A stretch of DNA of 64,000 nucleotides from Rhizomicrobium palustre (GCF_011761565.1 NZ_JAASRM010000001.1:3968139-4032138); one strand, 5' to 3'. Shown: positions 41,852 through 51,988, counted from the stretch's first letter. Notes: generated by a model from the letters alone, not told the origin. A program made the numbers and translations.

Positions 41852-42355
41852 TTAATCCGTACCGCGCATCTGCACTGCCACCAGACCGATCTTGCTGCCT
41901 CGGCCTTGCGGCTCGACGGCCACGACGTGGAAGTTCTTCTTCACGCCAACCTTAAAGACGAATCCGCCAGCCTCGGCGTGGTCGTCGCCGCAATCAAGCG
42001 CGTCTGAATTCTTGGCGGCCTTGGGCGGCCTCGGCTGGCCGGGCGAGCAATCCAGCACCGGGCCGAATTTGCGCAAGGCATCGCGATAAAAGCCGGCGAC
42101 ACGCGCGGGCTGGTCATCGCTGTCGAGTTCGCTGACGGCCATCTTCATGCCGAAAGCGCCGACCGAACCCCACAGGCGCACACCGGATTCATCATCCTTG
42201 TCCTTGTGCGGCTTGGCGCCGGGATAGGCGGGAAGCCCCGTATCGGAGGCGACGGTGTTGGTGTGCAGGCCAAAATCGATGGTCGTCGCCAAGGCCGCCG
42301 CGCCACCCAGCACGCCCACCAAAACAATCGCACCAATCCATTCCACTTTGCGCAT
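41852..42355 (-). CDS. Hypothetical exported or membrane-anchored protein
   Basis: 167 residues. The start MRKVEWIGAIVLVGVLGGAA is a hydrophobic anchor or signal peptide (about 7-25). The rest is soluble, with LPAYPGAKPHKDKDDESG, FYRDALRKFGPVLDCSPGQP and a second Cys in DALDCGDDHAEAGGFVFKVG. The two Cys are about 20 residues apart and may pair in the periplasm. The short YRDALRKFG segment recalls proteins described only as hypothetical in alphaproteobacteria. Function unknown. Confidence 0.7.
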   Translation of the reverse strand: MRKVEWIGAIVLVGVLGGAAALATTIDFGLHTNTVASDTGLPAYPGAKPHKDKDDESGVRLWGSVGAFGMKMAVSELDSDDQPARVAGFYRDALRKFGPVLDCSPGQPRPPKAAKNSDALDCGDDHAEAGGFVFKVGVKKNFHVVAVEPQGRGSKIGLVAVQMRGTD

Positions 42356-42705
42356 GACTTCCCCTCTTCCCTGGCCCTCTTGCTAGGTCCTCTGGCCAGG
42401 CACGTCTCACCGACGCTGTGCCAAGAAATATAGGGAGCAATTCACCATTGCCCAGAGGGGAATGCGAAAATGGGGGCAAGATGGCGCAGCATGGGCAAAA
42501 ACTAGATGATTAGTAAAAGGGTTAGGTGCGCGGGGCCAAAGGTCATTCCCCATTCCAATTTCCGTCATGGCCGGGCTCCGACCCGGCCATCCAGGTGAAG
42601 GCGCAACCCGACATGTTATTGTGCGGCGATGAGATGGATGGCCGGGTCGGAGCCCGGCCATGACGAACTTGGGTAGAGCTTTATCGCAGCCACGTCCGGC
42701 GTGAA
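42356..42705. other. Gene-free stretch holding a palindromic repeat pair
   Basis: It contains the inverted repeat pair 42563-42665. The remainder shows no coding frame and no recognisable RNA; it should include the promoter of the hypothetical gene at 42355. Confidence 0.4.
42563..42665. repeat. Perfect inverted pair of CATGGCCGGGC-type palindromic repeats
   Basis: CGTCATGGCCGGGCTCCGAC starts the left arm (42563) and its exact inverse (GTCGGAGCCCGGCCATGACG) ends at 42665. The arms are about 30 bp, flanking 43 bp. Each arm is itself partly palindromic. Same family as 32745-32827, with a variant core (CTCCGAC versus CTTGAC). It lies between an unknown gene and rarA. Confidence 0.85.
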
Positions 42706-44013
42706 TTACCCGCCCTGCTTTTTCACCCTGAGCTTGGACCAGTAGTCCAGGCGTTTGACGATCTCGCGTTCGAAGCCGATTTCCTTCGGGCTGTAATACT
42801 GCTCGCGGCCCATCTCGTCCGGGAAGTAGTTCTGGCCGGAAAAGCCATCCTCCGTATCCGGATCATATTGATAGCCCGAGCCGTAACCGAGATTTTTCAT
42901 CATCTTGGTCGGCGCGTTGAGGATGTGGGCGGGCGGCATCAGGGAGCCGTGCTGGGCGGCCGCGCGCTTGGCGGCGCCGAACGCCTTATAGATGGCAACC
43001 GATTTGGGCGCGGTGGCGAGATAGACCACGCATTGCGCCAGTGCGAGTTCGCCTTCGGGACTGCCTAGAAAATCGAACGTGTCTTTGGCGGCGATGGCCT
43101 GGACCACGGCTTGCGGGTCGGCAAGGCCGATATCTTCCACGGCCATGCGCACCAGACGGCGGGCGATGAAAAGCGGCTGCTCGCCGCCCGCCAGCATCCG
43201 CGCCAGCCAATAAAGCGCCGCATCGGGATCGGAGCCGCGCACCGACTTATGCAGCGCGGAGATGATGTTGTAATGCTCCTCGCGGGACTTGTCGTAGACC
43301 GGGGCGCGGCGCTGCACCGCTTCCACCAGCGCGGCGGGATCGAGCGGCTTGACCAGCTTCAGCGCTGAGATTTCTTCGGCGAGGTTTAAAAGATAGCGGC
43401 CATCGCCATCCGCCATGGCTTTGATGGTGGCGCGGGCATCCTCTGTGAGCGGCAGCTTCTCGCCGCTGTGCTCTTCCACGCGCTGCAGCAGGATTTCCAG
43501 CGCGGCATCATCGAGACGGCGCAGCACCAGCACTTGCGCGCGGGAAAGCAGCGCGCCGTTGAGCTCGAAAGACGGGTTCTCGGTGGTGGCGCCGACCAGC
43601 ACGATGGTGCCGTCTTCCACCACGGGCAGGAAGCTGTCCTGCTGGCTGCGATTGAAGCGGTGGATCTCGTCGACAAAGAGGAGCGTGCCCTGCCCCACGC
43701 GGCGGCGCTGACGGGCGGCATCGAAGGTCTTTTTCAGATCGGCGACGCCCGAGAAGATCGCCGAGAGCTGCTCGAAATGCAGATTAAAGGCGGTGGAGAG
43801 GAGCCGCGAAATCGTGGTCTTGCCGGTGCCGGGCGGGCCCCAGAAGATGATCGAATGCGGCCGCCCCAAAGCCACCATGCGCCCGATGGGCCCTTCCGGC
43901 CCGATGAGATGATCCTGCCCCACGACTTCGCCCAGCGTCTTCGGGCGCAAGCGATCAGCCAGCGGACGCGGCGCGGAGTCTTCTAAACCAGCAGAACCAA
44001 AAAGATCGGACAT
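42706..44013 (-). CDS. rarA: Replication-associated recombination protein A (RarA/MgsA)
   Basis: 435 residues from the ATG at 44013 ([20 protein letters not shown]); the longer frame to 44199 crosses repeat element C and is not used. AAA+ motifs are [18 protein letters not shown] (Walker A) and [20 protein letters not shown] (Walker B), with [18 protein letters not shown] as sensor 1. The C-terminal tetramerisation region includes LIDGNR-type helices and [19 protein letters not shown]. RarA acts at stalled replication forks. No standard ribosome site is visible upstream, where a C-rich run lies. Confidence 0.94.
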   Translation of the reverse strand: MSDLFGSAGLEDSAPRPLADRLRPKTLGEVVGQDHLIGPEGPIGRMVALGRPHSIIFWGPPGTGKTTISRLLSTAFNLHFEQLSAIFSGVADLKKTFDAARQRRRVGQGTLLFVDEIHRFNRSQQDSFLPVVEDGTIVLVGATTENPSFELNGALLSRAQVLVLRRLDDAALEILLQRVEEHSGEKLPLTEDARATIKAMADGDGRYLLNLAEEISALKLVKPLDPAALVEAVQRRAPVYDKSREEHYNIISALHKSVRGSDPDAALYWLARMLAGGEQPLFIARRLVRMAVEDIGLADPQAVVQAIAAKDTFDFLGSPEGELALAQCVVYLATAPKSVAIYKAFGAAKRAAAQHGSLMPPAHILNAPTKMMKNLGYGSGYQYDPDTEDGFSGQNYFPDEMGREQYYSPKEIGFEREIVKRLDYWSKLRVKKQGG

Positions 44014-44047
44014 GGGGGGAGTATAGGGGGAATGGAAGCAGCAACCC

Positions 44048-44231
44048 ACCCTCCCCTTGAGGGAGGGTCGAAATTTTCGCGAACGAAAGTGAGCAAAATT
44101 TCGGGGAGGGGTCTGCCGCAGCTCGAACAGCGTACACCGCCGAAGACACCGCGACATACCCCTCCCCGAAAAATGCATCCGCATTTTTCGATGTCGCACG
44201 CTGGCGCTGCTCCACCCTCAAGGGGAGGGTT
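44048..44231. repeat. Gene-less pair of inverted structured repeats with a truncated reading frame (element C)
   Basis: Outer arms CTCCCCTTGAGGGAGGG on the left (44048-44112) and CACCCTCAAGGGGAGGGTT on the right (44158-44231). Inner segments are self-complementary but differ. Read on the minus strand, the right unit ends GGGGAGGGGT and is followed at once by ATG TCG. The short frame then reaches the other unit as RQTPPRNF and FRPSLKGRV, the same kind of tail as the DUF559 protein's RPPRKGEVK. It looks like a DUF559 element from which the gene body has been deleted. Confidence 0.8.
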
Positions 44232-44239
44232 GAAGATCG

Positions 44240-45682
44240 TTACCCATCCACCGTCAGCGACATGCGGCGGCCGCCGCGGTCGATGACGAGGTCCCAATGG
44301 CCGCGGGCGCCGTCGAGGAGGCGCTTCAGGGCGCCGACATCGGTGACGGGCTTGCCATTGACCGCGCGCACGATGTCGCCGGGCTGGAAGCCATATTGGG
44401 CGGCATAGCTCGGCTGGTTCACCGCACGGATGACGACGCCTTTGGTGAAGAGATCCATCTGCAGATCGAGCGCCACCGCGGGCGAGAGATTTTCCACCCG
44501 CGCACCGGCCATCGGCGTGCGTCCGCCGAGCGTGGCGGTATCGCGGCGCGGGCTTTCGGGCGGCAGCGCAAGCTTCACGGTGACATCGCGTTGGCGACCC
44601 TCATCCAGGATTTTCACGCGCACCGTATCGCCCGGCTTATGGGTGGCGATGCGGTAATTGAGCGACTGCATGTCGTCGATATCGGCACCATCCACCGAGA
44701 GCACGACCATGCCTGTTTTCAGCCCCGCCTGGGCCGCCGGGCTGCCCGGATAGACGGTTTTCACCAGCACGCCTTGGGGACGGCCGAGCTTCATCGCATT
44801 GGCGATCTCGGAGGTCACCGGCTGGCCATCAGCGCCGATCCAAGGAAAGCGCACGGCGCCGGTCGCTGCCCCTTCCACCACGCGGCGGGCGAGATTGGCG
44901 GGGATAGCAAAGCCGATGCCGACATTGCCGCCCGAGGGCGAGACGATGGCGGTGTTGATGCCCGCGAGCTTGCCATCGGTCGTGACCAGCGCACCGCCGG
45001 AATTGCCCGGATTGATGGCGGCGTCGGTCTGAATGAAGAACTGGTAGTTGGAGGCATCCGAATTGGCGCGGGCGAGCGCGGAGACGATGCCCATGGTGAC
45101 GGTCTGGCCGACGCCGAAGGGATCACCGATAGCGAGCACGAGATCGCCGACCGAGAGGGCATCGGAATTGCCGAACTCGACGATCGGCAGCCTCTCGCCC
45201 TTGGCATCGATCTTCAAGACGGCAAGGTCCGTACGCGGATCGGCGACCAGCACCTTGGCCTTGAACTCGCGCTTGTCGTTGAGGGACACCACGATGTCCT
45301 GACCGCCCTGCACGACGTGATTGTTGGTGAGGATGAGGCCGTCGGCGCGCACGATCACGCCCGAGCCCAAGGATTGCTGCACCCGGCGCTGGGCTTGCGG
45401 GTTCATATTGAAGAAGCGCTGAAAGAAGGGATCGTTGAAGAAGGGATTGACCTGCTGCTGCACGACCGTGCGGGAGTAAACATTGACCACGGCGGGCGCG
45501 ACGCGCTTCACCACCGGGGCGAAGGTGAGCTGGACCTGGCGCATGTCACGCGGGGTATCGCGCGGCGCTGCGAGGGTGGATTGCGGCTTCTCGGATTGCG
45601 CGGCTGGCGCGGCGACGCTGTAAAGCACCGCCCCCACGGCGAAAAACGCCGCAATGCCGATTAACCCGCTGCGATAGGTCAT
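44240..45682 (-). CDS. DegP/DegQ-type periplasmic serine endoprotease (Do family)
   Basis: 479 residues from the ATG at 45682, which has GGAGG; an in-frame TTG at 45754 would add 24 residues before the signal anchor. The N-terminus is TYRSGLIGIAAFFAVGAVLY, a signal peptide or anchor. The trypsin-like triad is His in LTNNHVVQGG, Asp in DPRTDLAVLKI and Ser in NPGNSGGALV. Two PDZ domains follow (QGVLVKTVYPGSPAAQAGLK and KGVVIRAVNQPSYAAQYGFQ). It degrades or refolds damaged envelope proteins. The operon neighbourhood is only the repeat elements. Confidence 0.93.
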   Translation of the reverse strand: MTYRSGLIGIAAFFAVGAVLYSVAAPAAQSEKPQSTLAAPRDTPRDMRQVQLTFAPVVKRVAPAVVNVYSRTVVQQQVNPFFNDPFFQRFFNMNPQAQRRVQQSLGSGVIVRADGLILTNNHVVQGGQDIVVSLNDKREFKAKVLVADPRTDLAVLKIDAKGERLPIVEFGNSDALSVGDLVLAIGDPFGVGQTVTMGIVSALARANSDASNYQFFIQTDAAINPGNSGGALVTTDGKLAGINTAIVSPSGGNVGIGFAIPANLARRVVEGAATGAVRFPWIGADGQPVTSEIANAMKLGRPQGVLVKTVYPGSPAAQAGLKTGMVVLSVDGADIDDMQSLNYRIATHKPGDTVRVKILDEGRQRDVTVKLALPPESPRRDTATLGGRTPMAGARVENLSPAVALDLQMDLFTKGVVIRAVNQPSYAAQYGFQPGDIVRAVNGKPVTDVGALKRLLDGARGHWDLVIDRGGRRMSLTVDG

Positions 45683-45814
45683 CACTGCCTCCACTATCCA
45701 TGCGGTCACCGCCCCCGGTGCCGCCCCGCTCTGATGCTCACGATTATCGCTCAAGGGATGTTCCTTGGCTAATTACGCTGATGAAAACCTTAGCGGGATC
45801 TCGACAGAAGCTCC

Positions 45815-45978
45815 AACACTCCCCTTGAGGGAGGGTCGAAATAATCCGAGCGAAAGCGAGGAGTATTTCGGGGAAGGGTTAGCCGCGAAGGCTTCAACCG
45901 AACCTCACCGTCCACAGCTCGACATACCCCTCCCCGAATTTGCTTTCGCAAATTCGACCCTCCCTCAAGGGGAGGGTT
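45815..45978. repeat. Gene-less pair of inverted structured repeats (element D)
   Basis: Left unit 45815-45880 (ACTCCCCTTGAGGGAGGG, then a self-pairing inner region, then CGGGGAAGGGTT) and right unit 45926-45978. The 45-bp spacer includes CGACATACCCCTCCCCGAA, also found in element C. On the minus strand GGGGAGGGGT is again followed by ATG TCG, but a stop comes seven codons on. Same family as elements A-C. It lies between the Deg protease and rplQ. Confidence 0.8.
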
Positions 45979-45997
45979 AAAGAGCCCCCAAACGGCA

Positions 45998-46025
45998 AAA
46001 GGCGGCCCGTTGCCGAGCCGCCTTT
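45998..46025 (-). terminator. Terminator of the ribosomal-protein supercluster
   Basis: AAAGGCGGC (45998-46006) pairs with GCCGCCTTT (46017-46025), a 9-bp stem with a 10-nt loop, 23 bp past the rplQ stop. Confidence 0.75.
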
Positions 46026-46048
46026 AACGTTCCGCCGTAGACGGACAA

Positions 46049-46468
46049 TCAGTCTTCCGCGCCTTCTTCGGCAACGGTCACCGGGCCAGAATCCTTGCCC
46101 TTGGCTTCCGGATCGCGATCCACGAACTCGATGATCGCCATCGGAGCGTTGTCGCCATTGCGGAAACCCGCCTTCAACACGCGGATGTAACCGCCCGGAC
46201 GGCCGGCATAACGCGGGGCCAGCACGTCGAACAGCTTCTTGACCTGATCGGTGTCACGAACCGTGGACACCGCCTGGCGGCGGGCGTGCAGGTCGTTACG
46301 ACGCGACAGAGTCACCAGCTTCTCGACGATGGGGCGAAGTTCCTTCGCCTTGGGCAGCGTGGTCTTGATCTGCTCGTGCTTGATCAGCGCCGCCGCCATG
46401 TTCGCGAACATAGCCGTGCGGTGTGATGCTGTCTTGCCAAGCTTCCGTCCGGAATTGCGATGGCGCAT
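46049..46468 (-). CDS. rplQ: 50S ribosomal protein L17
   Basis: 139 residues. [20 protein letters not shown] and [20 protein letters not shown] are the L17 core. The last 20 residues ([19 protein letters not shown]) are an acidic tail beyond the roughly 118-residue core, common in alphaproteobacteria. It is the last gene of the cluster, after rpoA. Confidence 0.97.
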   Translation of the reverse strand: MRHRNSGRKLGKTASHRTAMFANMAAALIKHEQIKTTLPKAKELRPIVEKLVTLSRRNDLHARRQAVSTVRDTDQVKKLFDVLAPRYAGRPGGYIRVLKAGFRNGDNAPMAIIEFVDRDPEAKGKDSGPVTVAEEGAED

Positions 46469-46523
46469 TGTCCTCTACCTTCTTAATACTGCCCTCCCGC
46501 CGCCATAGGCGGGAGTGCAAACC

Positions 46524-47540
46524 TTAGTATTGATCCTCGTACCGCTTGGCGAGGTCTTCGATGTTTTCCGGCGGCCAGCCCGGCACTTCCATGCCGAGAT
46601 GCAGTCCCATTTCCGCCAGCACCGCCTTGATCTCGTTCAGCGACTTGCGCCCGAAGTTCGGGGTACGGAGCATTTCCGCCTCGGTCTTCTGGATAAGGTC
46701 GCCGATGTAGACGATGTTGTCGTTCTTGAGGCAGTTGGCCGAACGCACCGACAGTTCCAGCTCGTCCACCTTCTTGAGGAGGACCGGGTTGAAAGCAAGA
46801 TCGGGCTTGGCTTCTTCGGTGACGCGCTCGCGCGGCTCTTCGAAGTTGATGAAGACCTGGAGCTGATCCTGCAGGATGCGCGCGGCATAGGCCACGGCGT
46901 TATCCGGCGTGATGGCGCCATTGGTTTCCACGACCAGCGTCAGCTTGTCATAGTCGAGGATCTGCCCTTCGCGGGTGTTCTCGACCTTGTAGGAGACTTT
47001 CTTGACCGGCGAGAAGAGGCTGTCCACGGCGATGAGGCCGATGGGGGCATCTTCAGGACGGTTGCGATCGGCCGGGACATAGCCCTTGCCGGTGTTGACC
47101 GTCAGTTCCATGCGGAACTCGACCTTGTCGTCCAGCGTGCAGATGACGAGCTCGGGGTTCAGGACTTCGACATCGGCCACAGCCTGGATGTCGCCAGCCT
47201 TCACTTCGCCCGGGCCGGTGACCTTGAGCGACAGGCGCTTGGGGCCTTCGGCATGCATGCGCAGCGCGACCTGCTTGATGTTCAGGACGATGTCCGTCAC
47301 GTCTTCGCGCACGCCCGCAATGGACGAGAATTCATGCAGCACGCCCTCGATCTGGATCGAGGTCACGGCAGCGCCCTGCAGCGAGGACAGCAGCACGCGA
47401 CGCAGCGCATTGCCGAGCGTCAGACCGAAACCGCGTTCCAGCGGTTCGGCGATAATCGTAGCTACGCGGCCCGGCTCATGACCAGGTTCAATGCGCAGCT
47501 TTTGCGGCTTGATCAGTTCTTGCCAATTCTTCTGAAACAT
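46524..47540 (-). CDS. rpoA: RNA polymerase alpha subunit
   Basis: 338 residues. The N-terminal dimerisation domain ([20 protein letters not shown]) is followed by a flexible linker and the C-terminal DNA/activator-binding domain ([20 protein letters not shown]). Alpha nucleates RNA polymerase assembly and contacts UP elements. Last but one gene of the alpha operon, 154 bp after rpsK. Confidence 0.98.
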   Translation of the reverse strand: MFQKNWQELIKPQKLRIEPGHEPGRVATIIAEPLERGFGLTLGNALRRVLLSSLQGAAVTSIQIEGVLHEFSSIAGVREDVTDIVLNIKQVALRMHAEGPKRLSLKVTGPGEVKAGDIQAVADVEVLNPELVICTLDDKVEFRMELTVNTGKGYVPADRNRPEDAPIGLIAVDSLFSPVKKVSYKVENTREGQILDYDKLTLVVETNGAITPDNAVAYAARILQDQLQVFINFEEPRERVTEEAKPDLAFNPVLLKKVDELELSVRSANCLKNDNIVYIGDLIQKTEAEMLRTPNFGRKSLNEIKAVLAEMGLHLGMEVPGWPPENIEDLAKRYEDQY

Positions 47541-47694
47541 ATTGCCTCATCGTTTCCCGGACGTCTCGGATAACGCCCATTGCGTTCGACGGGTACTCAC
47601 TTCCGAACTTTGCGGAACCACTCGCGCGGCCCAAACTCTCAACAGAAAGTACGGCCGACGCTCCTGCCCCGGCCGTACAATCTTTACACCGCGA

Positions 47695-48093
47695 TTAGAC
47701 GCGGCGGCGCTTCGGCGGACGGCAGCCGTTGTGCGGGATCGGCGTCACGTCACGGATGGACGTCACAACGAGACCAACGGTCTGCAGCGCGCGCAGCGCA
47801 GATTCACGGCCCGAACCCGGACCAGACACTTCCACTTCGAGCGAGCGCATGCCGTGTTCAACGGCCTTCTTGCCAGCGTCTTCAGCAGCCACCTGAGCGG
47901 CATACGGCGTGGACTTGCGCGAACCCTTGAAGCCCATCATGCCAGCCGACGACCAGGAGATGGCATTGCCAGCCGGATCGGTGATGGTGATGATGGTGTT
48001 GTTGAAAGTGGCCGCAACATGCGCGACGCCCACGACAACGTTCTTCTTTTCTTTCTTACGGGCGCGCGGCGCCTTCTTATCGGAAGCGGCCAT
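47695..48093 (-). CDS. rpsK: 30S ribosomal protein S11
   Basis: 132 residues, with [20 protein letters not shown] and the C-terminal [16 protein letters not shown] typical of S11. Single-base gap to rpsM. The first 17 residues are a basic extension. Confidence 0.97.
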   Translation of the reverse strand: MAASDKKAPRARKKEKKNVVVGVAHVAATFNNTIITITDPAGNAISWSSAGMMGFKGSRKSTPYAAQVAAEDAGKKAVEHGMRSLEVEVSGPGSGRESALRALQTVGLVVTSIRDVTPIPHNGCRPPKRRRV

Positions 48094-48094
48094 T

Positions 48095-48472
48095 TTACTT
48101 CGTCACCTTCTTCTTGCCGGCGATGGCGCGGGCGGGACCCTTGCGGGTGCGCGCGTTGGTATGCGTGCGCTGGCCGCGAACCGGCAGGTTCTTACGATGG
48201 CGCAGACCGCGGTAGCAGCCCAAATCCATCAAGCGCTTGATGTTCATCGAAATTTCACGACGCAGATCGCCTTCAACCAGGTAATCGCGGTCGATCACTT
48301 CACGGATCTGGATGACTTCAGCATCCGTCAGGTCGTGGACACGGCGCGTCGGGGCAATGCCCGTCTTATCACAGATTTCCTTGGCCTTTGCCGGGCCAAT
48401 ACCGTGAATATAGCGCAGGCCGATCCAGACCTGCTTCTGGGTAGGAATGTTCACACCGGCAATACGTGCCAC
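48095..48472 (-). CDS. rpsM: 30S ribosomal protein S13
   Basis: 125 residues. [39 protein letters not shown] and the rRNA-binding [20 protein letters not shown] are the S13 signatures. It contacts the 30S head and bridges to L5. First gene of the rpsM-rpsK-rpoA-rplQ segment, 224 bp after adk. rpmJ, sometimes found just upstream, is absent. Confidence 0.97.
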   Translation of the reverse strand: MARIAGVNIPTQKQVWIGLRYIHGIGPAKAKEICDKTGIAPTRRVHDLTDAEVIQIREVIDRDYLVEGDLRREISMNIKRLMDLGCYRGLRHRKNLPVRGQRTHTNARTRKGPARAIAGKKKVTK

Positions 48473-48696
48473 GGGACCTTCTCCGCCTGGGCTATTGCCC
48501 AGATTTCATTGTTATTTCAGTTGCGACACACCCCTCAAGATTCGGCGATTCCGCCTAACACCTTGAGAAGACTTGATTTCCTTAGAAATCAGCCACAGGG
48601 CGGCGGATTATAGGGATGGCCGCCCCGCAGTCAACTCTTAAGGATTACTCCACTTGACGCCCCCGGGGGACGCCCTACTCCCAACGCCGCCCGAAC

Positions 48697-49281
48697 CTAC
48701 TTCGACCCGGCCTTTTCGATTACCGCAGCAATGGCTTTGGTCACCTCGGCAATCGGCGCCATGCCGTCAACCGTGACGAGTTTGCCCTGCTTTTTATAGT
48801 ACTCCAGTAACGGAGCGGTATTCTTGTAATAGACCTCAAGACGGGCTTTCAGCGTCTCGGGGGTATCGTCCGCACGCGCCGCCCCGCCCGACTGGGCGAT
48901 ACGGGCTTCGACGCGTGAAATCAGCACAGAATCATCGACCTTGAGCTCGATCACGAGATCGATCTGCTTGTCGCGGGCCTTCAGCATCGAATCAAGGGCT
49001 TCGGCCTGCGGAATGGTGCGCGGAAAACCATCAAAGATGGCGCCCTTGGCGCAGTCCGGCTGGTCGTAACGTTCGGAGATGATGCCGATCACAATTTCAT
49101 CAGAAACGAGCTGCCCCGCATCGATGATCGCCTTGCACTTCTTGCCGAGCTCCGTGCCGGCGGCGATGGCCGCGCGCAGCATGTCGCCAGTGGAAAGTTG
49201 CGGCCAGCCCTGCCCCTCTTGGAGGATTTTGGCTTGCGTGCCTTTGCCCGAACCGGGCGGTCCAAACAGTACGAGATTCAA
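48697..49281 (-). CDS. adk: Adenylate kinase, short-lid form
   Basis: 194 residues. NLVLFGPPGSGKGTQAKIL is the P-loop and FDGFPRTIPQAEALD the AMP-site motif. The lid (SGGAARADDTPETLKARLEV) is short and lacks the Zn-binding Cys or the extended lid of the 215-residue form, as usual in alphaproteobacteria. It interconverts ATP + AMP and 2 ADP. Overlaps the secY stop by 4 bp (ATGA). Confidence 0.97.
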   Translation of the reverse strand: MNLVLFGPPGSGKGTQAKILQEGQGWPQLSTGDMLRAAIAAGTELGKKCKAIIDAGQLVSDEIVIGIISERYDQPDCAKGAIFDGFPRTIPQAEALDSMLKARDKQIDLVIELKVDDSVLISRVEARIAQSGGAARADDTPETLKARLEVYYKNTAPLLEYYKKQGKLVTVDGMAPIAEVTKAIAAVIEKAGSK

Positions 49282-50606
49282 CGGCGTGCCCCCCTCAACT
49301 TCGCTTTCTTGATCAGACCCTCATATTGCTGCGCGATCAGATGGCTCTGGATCTGCGCGACCGTATCCATAGTCACGCTGACAACGATAAGCAGTGAGGT
49401 CCCGCCCAAGGCGAAGGAGACATTGCTCTGCCACATGAATTCCGGGATCAGGCACACAACAGCCAGATACAAGGAGCCGATCACGGTGCAGCGCGTAAGC
49501 ACGAAGTCGATATATTCCGCCGTCTTCTTGCCGGGGCGGATGCCCGGGATGAAGCCGCCATACTTCTTGAGATTCTCGGCGGTTTCCTCGGGATTGAAGA
49601 CGATGGAGGTGTAGAAGAAGGCGAAGAAGATGATCATCGCCCCATAGAGGAACAAGTAGAGCGGCTGGCCACGGGAGATCACCTGGATCACCGAGGTCGC
49701 CCAATCGGGCAGGCTCGCCGCGTTGAACTGCGCCACCGTCATCGGCATGAGCAGGATCGACGAGGCAAAGATCGGCGGGATAACGCCCGAGACGTTGAGC
49801 TTCAGCGGCAGATGCGAGGATTCGCCGCCGAACATGCGGTTACCCTGCTGGCGCTTGGGATATTGCACCAGGAGACGGCGCTGGGCGCGCTCCATGAAGA
49901 CAATCACAGCGACCAGAACCACGGCGAAAACCGCGAAGAAAATCAGGACCAGCGGGCTGATGGCGCCGGTGCGGGCCTTTTCCAGCTCTTGACCGATGAT
50001 GGAGGGGAAACGGGCCACGATACCGGCAAAAATGATCAGCGAAATGCCGTTGCCGACGCCGCGGCTGGTGATCTGCTCACCCAGCCACATCAGGAGCATG
50101 GTGCCGCCGGTCAGGGTAATGACCGCGGAAATCCGGAAGAACCAGCCAGGCTCAAGGACGATGCCCTGCCCGTGCTCCAGACCGATCGCAATCGCGAAAG
50201 CCTGAACCGCAGCGAGGCCGACCGTGCCGTAGCGGGTATACTGGTTGATGATCTTCTGCCCTGCGGCGCCTTCCTTCTTCAGGTTTTCCAGCTCCGGGAA
50301 AACCGTGGTGAAGAGCTGCATGATAATCGAGGCAGAGATGTAGGGCATAATGCCGAGGGCGAAGATGGCCATGCGCGACACCGCACCACCCGCAAGGGTG
50401 TTGAAGATGTCGAGCAGACCGCCGCCCTGCTCGCCGATGAAGCGAGCAAGCCCAGCCGGGTCGATGCCCGGCATGGGGATATAAGTGCCGATGCGAGTGA
50501 CGATCAGCGCGCCCAAGGTGAACATGATACGCTGCCGCAGCTCTTTGGCTTTGGCAAAGTTGCCAAAGTTGAAGTTCGCGGCAAGTTGTTCGGCTGCTGA
50601 AGGCAT
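49278..50606 (-). CDS. secY: Preprotein translocase subunit SecY
   Basis: 442 residues from the ATG at 50606 with GGAG upstream (a GTG three bases earlier is possible). Ten membrane helices with IMFTLGALIVTRIGTYIPMP (helix 1), FALGIMPYISASIIMQL and LPLKLNVSGVIPPIFASSIL are the SecY signature segments. It forms the SecYEG channel for Sec-dependent export and membrane insertion. Coupled with adk, between rplO and adk as in other proteobacteria. Confidence 0.98.
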   Translation of the reverse strand: MPSAAEQLAANFNFGNFAKAKELRQRIMFTLGALIVTRIGTYIPMPGIDPAGLARFIGEQGGGLLDIFNTLAGGAVSRMAIFALGIMPYISASIIMQLFTTVFPELENLKKEGAAGQKIINQYTRYGTVGLAAVQAFAIAIGLEHGQGIVLEPGWFFRISAVITLTGGTMLLMWLGEQITSRGVGNGISLIIFAGIVARFPSIIGQELEKARTGAISPLVLIFFAVFAVVLVAVIVFMERAQRRLLVQYPKRQQGNRMFGGESSHLPLKLNVSGVIPPIFASSILLMPMTVAQFNAASLPDWATSVIQVISRGQPLYLFLYGAMIIFFAFFYTSIVFNPEETAENLKKYGGFIPGIRPGKKTAEYIDFVLTRCTVIGSLYLAVVCLIPEFMWQSNVSFALGGTSLLIVVSVTMDTVAQIQSHLIAQQYEGLIKKAKLRGARR

Positions 50607-50647
50607 CACTCACTCCGAATCGGGGTCACTCCCTATATAGGGGAGCT

Positions 50648-51199
50648 TTACCCGTTACGCTCGGCTCGTTTTTTGGCGGAATCGATACGGCGCTGTTGGC
50701 GCTTACCGGGCTCGCCCTTCTTGTTGGCGGTGACCTTCTTCTTGTAGGTCACAACCACCGAGCCGCCCGCCTTCTCGACCGCTTCCACAGCCGATTTGGA
50801 GGCACCAGCCACTTCGAGGTTCAGCTTCGCGCTGAGCTCGCCCTTGGCCAGCAGACGGACGCCATCACGCGACTTGGACACAAGGCCCGCCGCCTTCAGC
50901 GCCGGAAGGTCGATCTTCGCCGAAACGTCGATCTTCTTCTCGTCCACCGCCTTCTGGAGACGGCCCAGGTTGATCTCGGCGAAATCGGTGCCGAAGATGT
51001 TGTTGAAGCCGCGCTTCGGCATGCGCATGTGCAGCGGCATCTGGCCGCCTTCGAAGCCGTACACGGCATTACCGGTACGGGCCTTCGCACCCTTCACGCC
51101 GCGACCGCACGTCTTGCCGAGGCCCGAAGAGGAACCGCGGCCAACCTTGGTCTTCTTCTTCGTCGCGCCCGGGTTGTTGGCGATTTCGTTGAGTTTCAT
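50648..51199 (-). CDS. rplO: 50S ribosomal protein L15
   Basis: Start taken at the ATG at 51199 ([20 protein letters not shown]), one base after the rpmD stop, giving 183 residues; the frame extends 7 codons further. [20 protein letters not shown] and [20 protein letters not shown] are L15-specific. A C-terminal basic tail ([18 protein letters not shown]) of about 30 residues exceeds the usual length. Confidence 0.96.
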   Translation of the reverse strand: MKLNEIANNPGATKKKTKVGRGSSSGLGKTCGRGVKGAKARTGNAVYGFEGGQMPLHMRMPKRGFNNIFGTDFAEINLGRLQKAVDEKKIDVSAKIDLPALKAAGLVSKSRDGVRLLAKGELSAKLNLEVAGASKSAVEAVEKAGGSVVVTYKKKVTANKKGEPGKRQQRRIDSAKKRAERNG

Positions 51200-51200
51200 G

Positions 51201-51398
51201 TTACTTGCTCTCTTCGACAATCTCGACCAGGTGCTGGACCGAGCGGATCATGCCGCGCACGGACGGAGTGTCCTCCAGCGTGCGGGTGCGATGCATCTTG
51301 CCCAGGCCCAGACCCTTGAGGGTCGCCGTCTGGATCGCCGGACGCCGGGCGGCTGAGCGCACCTGCTTCACGGTGATGGTCTTCTTTTCGTCGGCCAT
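51201..51398 (-). CDS. rpmD: 50S ribosomal protein L30
   Basis: 65 residues. [40 protein letters not shown] and [12 protein letters not shown] are L30 signatures. 12 bp after rpsE. Confidence 0.97.
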   Translation of the reverse strand: MADEKKTITVKQVRSAARRPAIQTATLKGLGLGKMHRTRTLEDTPSVRGMIRSVQHLVEIVEESK

Positions 51399-51410
51399 GG
51401 TCGTACTTCC

Positions 51411-51974
51411 TTATGCGCCGGTGGGTTCAGCCGTCGCGCCCTTTTCACGGCGCGAGATGATCTCGGCCACCGAGCGACCGCGGCGCTGCGCGACGAGGCG
51501 CGGCGACTGCTGCTGCTTGAGGGCGTCGAAAGCGGCGCGAACCATGTTGTAGGGGTTCGAGGTGCCGAGCGACTTGGCGACAACGTCGCCAACGCCAAGC
51601 GCTTCGAACACCGCACGCATCGGACCGCCGGCGATGATGCCGGTACCCTGCGGGGCGGGACGCACCACAACCTTGCCTGCGCCATGATGACCGACCACTT
51701 CATGATGAAGCGTGCGGCCGTCCTTCAGCGGAACGCGAACCAAGGACTTCTTGGCCTCGTCCGTCGCCTTGCGGATGGCTTCCGGCACTTCACGCGCCTT
51801 GCCGTGGCCGAAACCGACCCGGCCGCGCTGGTCACCGACGACGACGAGAGCAGCAAAGCCGAAACGACGGCCGCCCTTCACCACCTTGGCAACACGGTTG
51901 ATGTGGACCAGCTTATCGACGAATTCGCTGTCACGCTCTTCGCGATCGCCGCGTTCTCTTCCTTCACGCGCCAC
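51411..51974 (-). CDS. rpsE: 30S ribosomal protein S5
   Basis: 187 residues. The double-stranded-RNA-binding-like fold starts near [40 protein letters not shown] and [20 protein letters not shown] follow. An N-terminal charged extension of about 20 residues ([18 protein letters not shown]) precedes it. S5 shapes the mRNA entry site and affects decoding accuracy. Confidence 0.97.
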   Translation of the reverse strand: MAREGRERGDREERDSEFVDKLVHINRVAKVVKGGRRFGFAALVVVGDQRGRVGFGHGKAREVPEAIRKATDEAKKSLVRVPLKDGRTLHHEVVGHHGAGKVVVRPAPQGTGIIAGGPMRAVFEALGVGDVVAKSLGTSNPYNMVRAAFDALKQQQSPRLVAQRRGRSVAEIISRREKGATAEPTGA

Positions 51975-51988
51975 GTGCTGTTCCTTCC

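Noticed and set aside
44014..44199. N-terminal extension of RarA through repeat element C
   Set aside because: The extra 62 residues are translated repeat sequence; RarA homologues begin near MSDLFGSAG.
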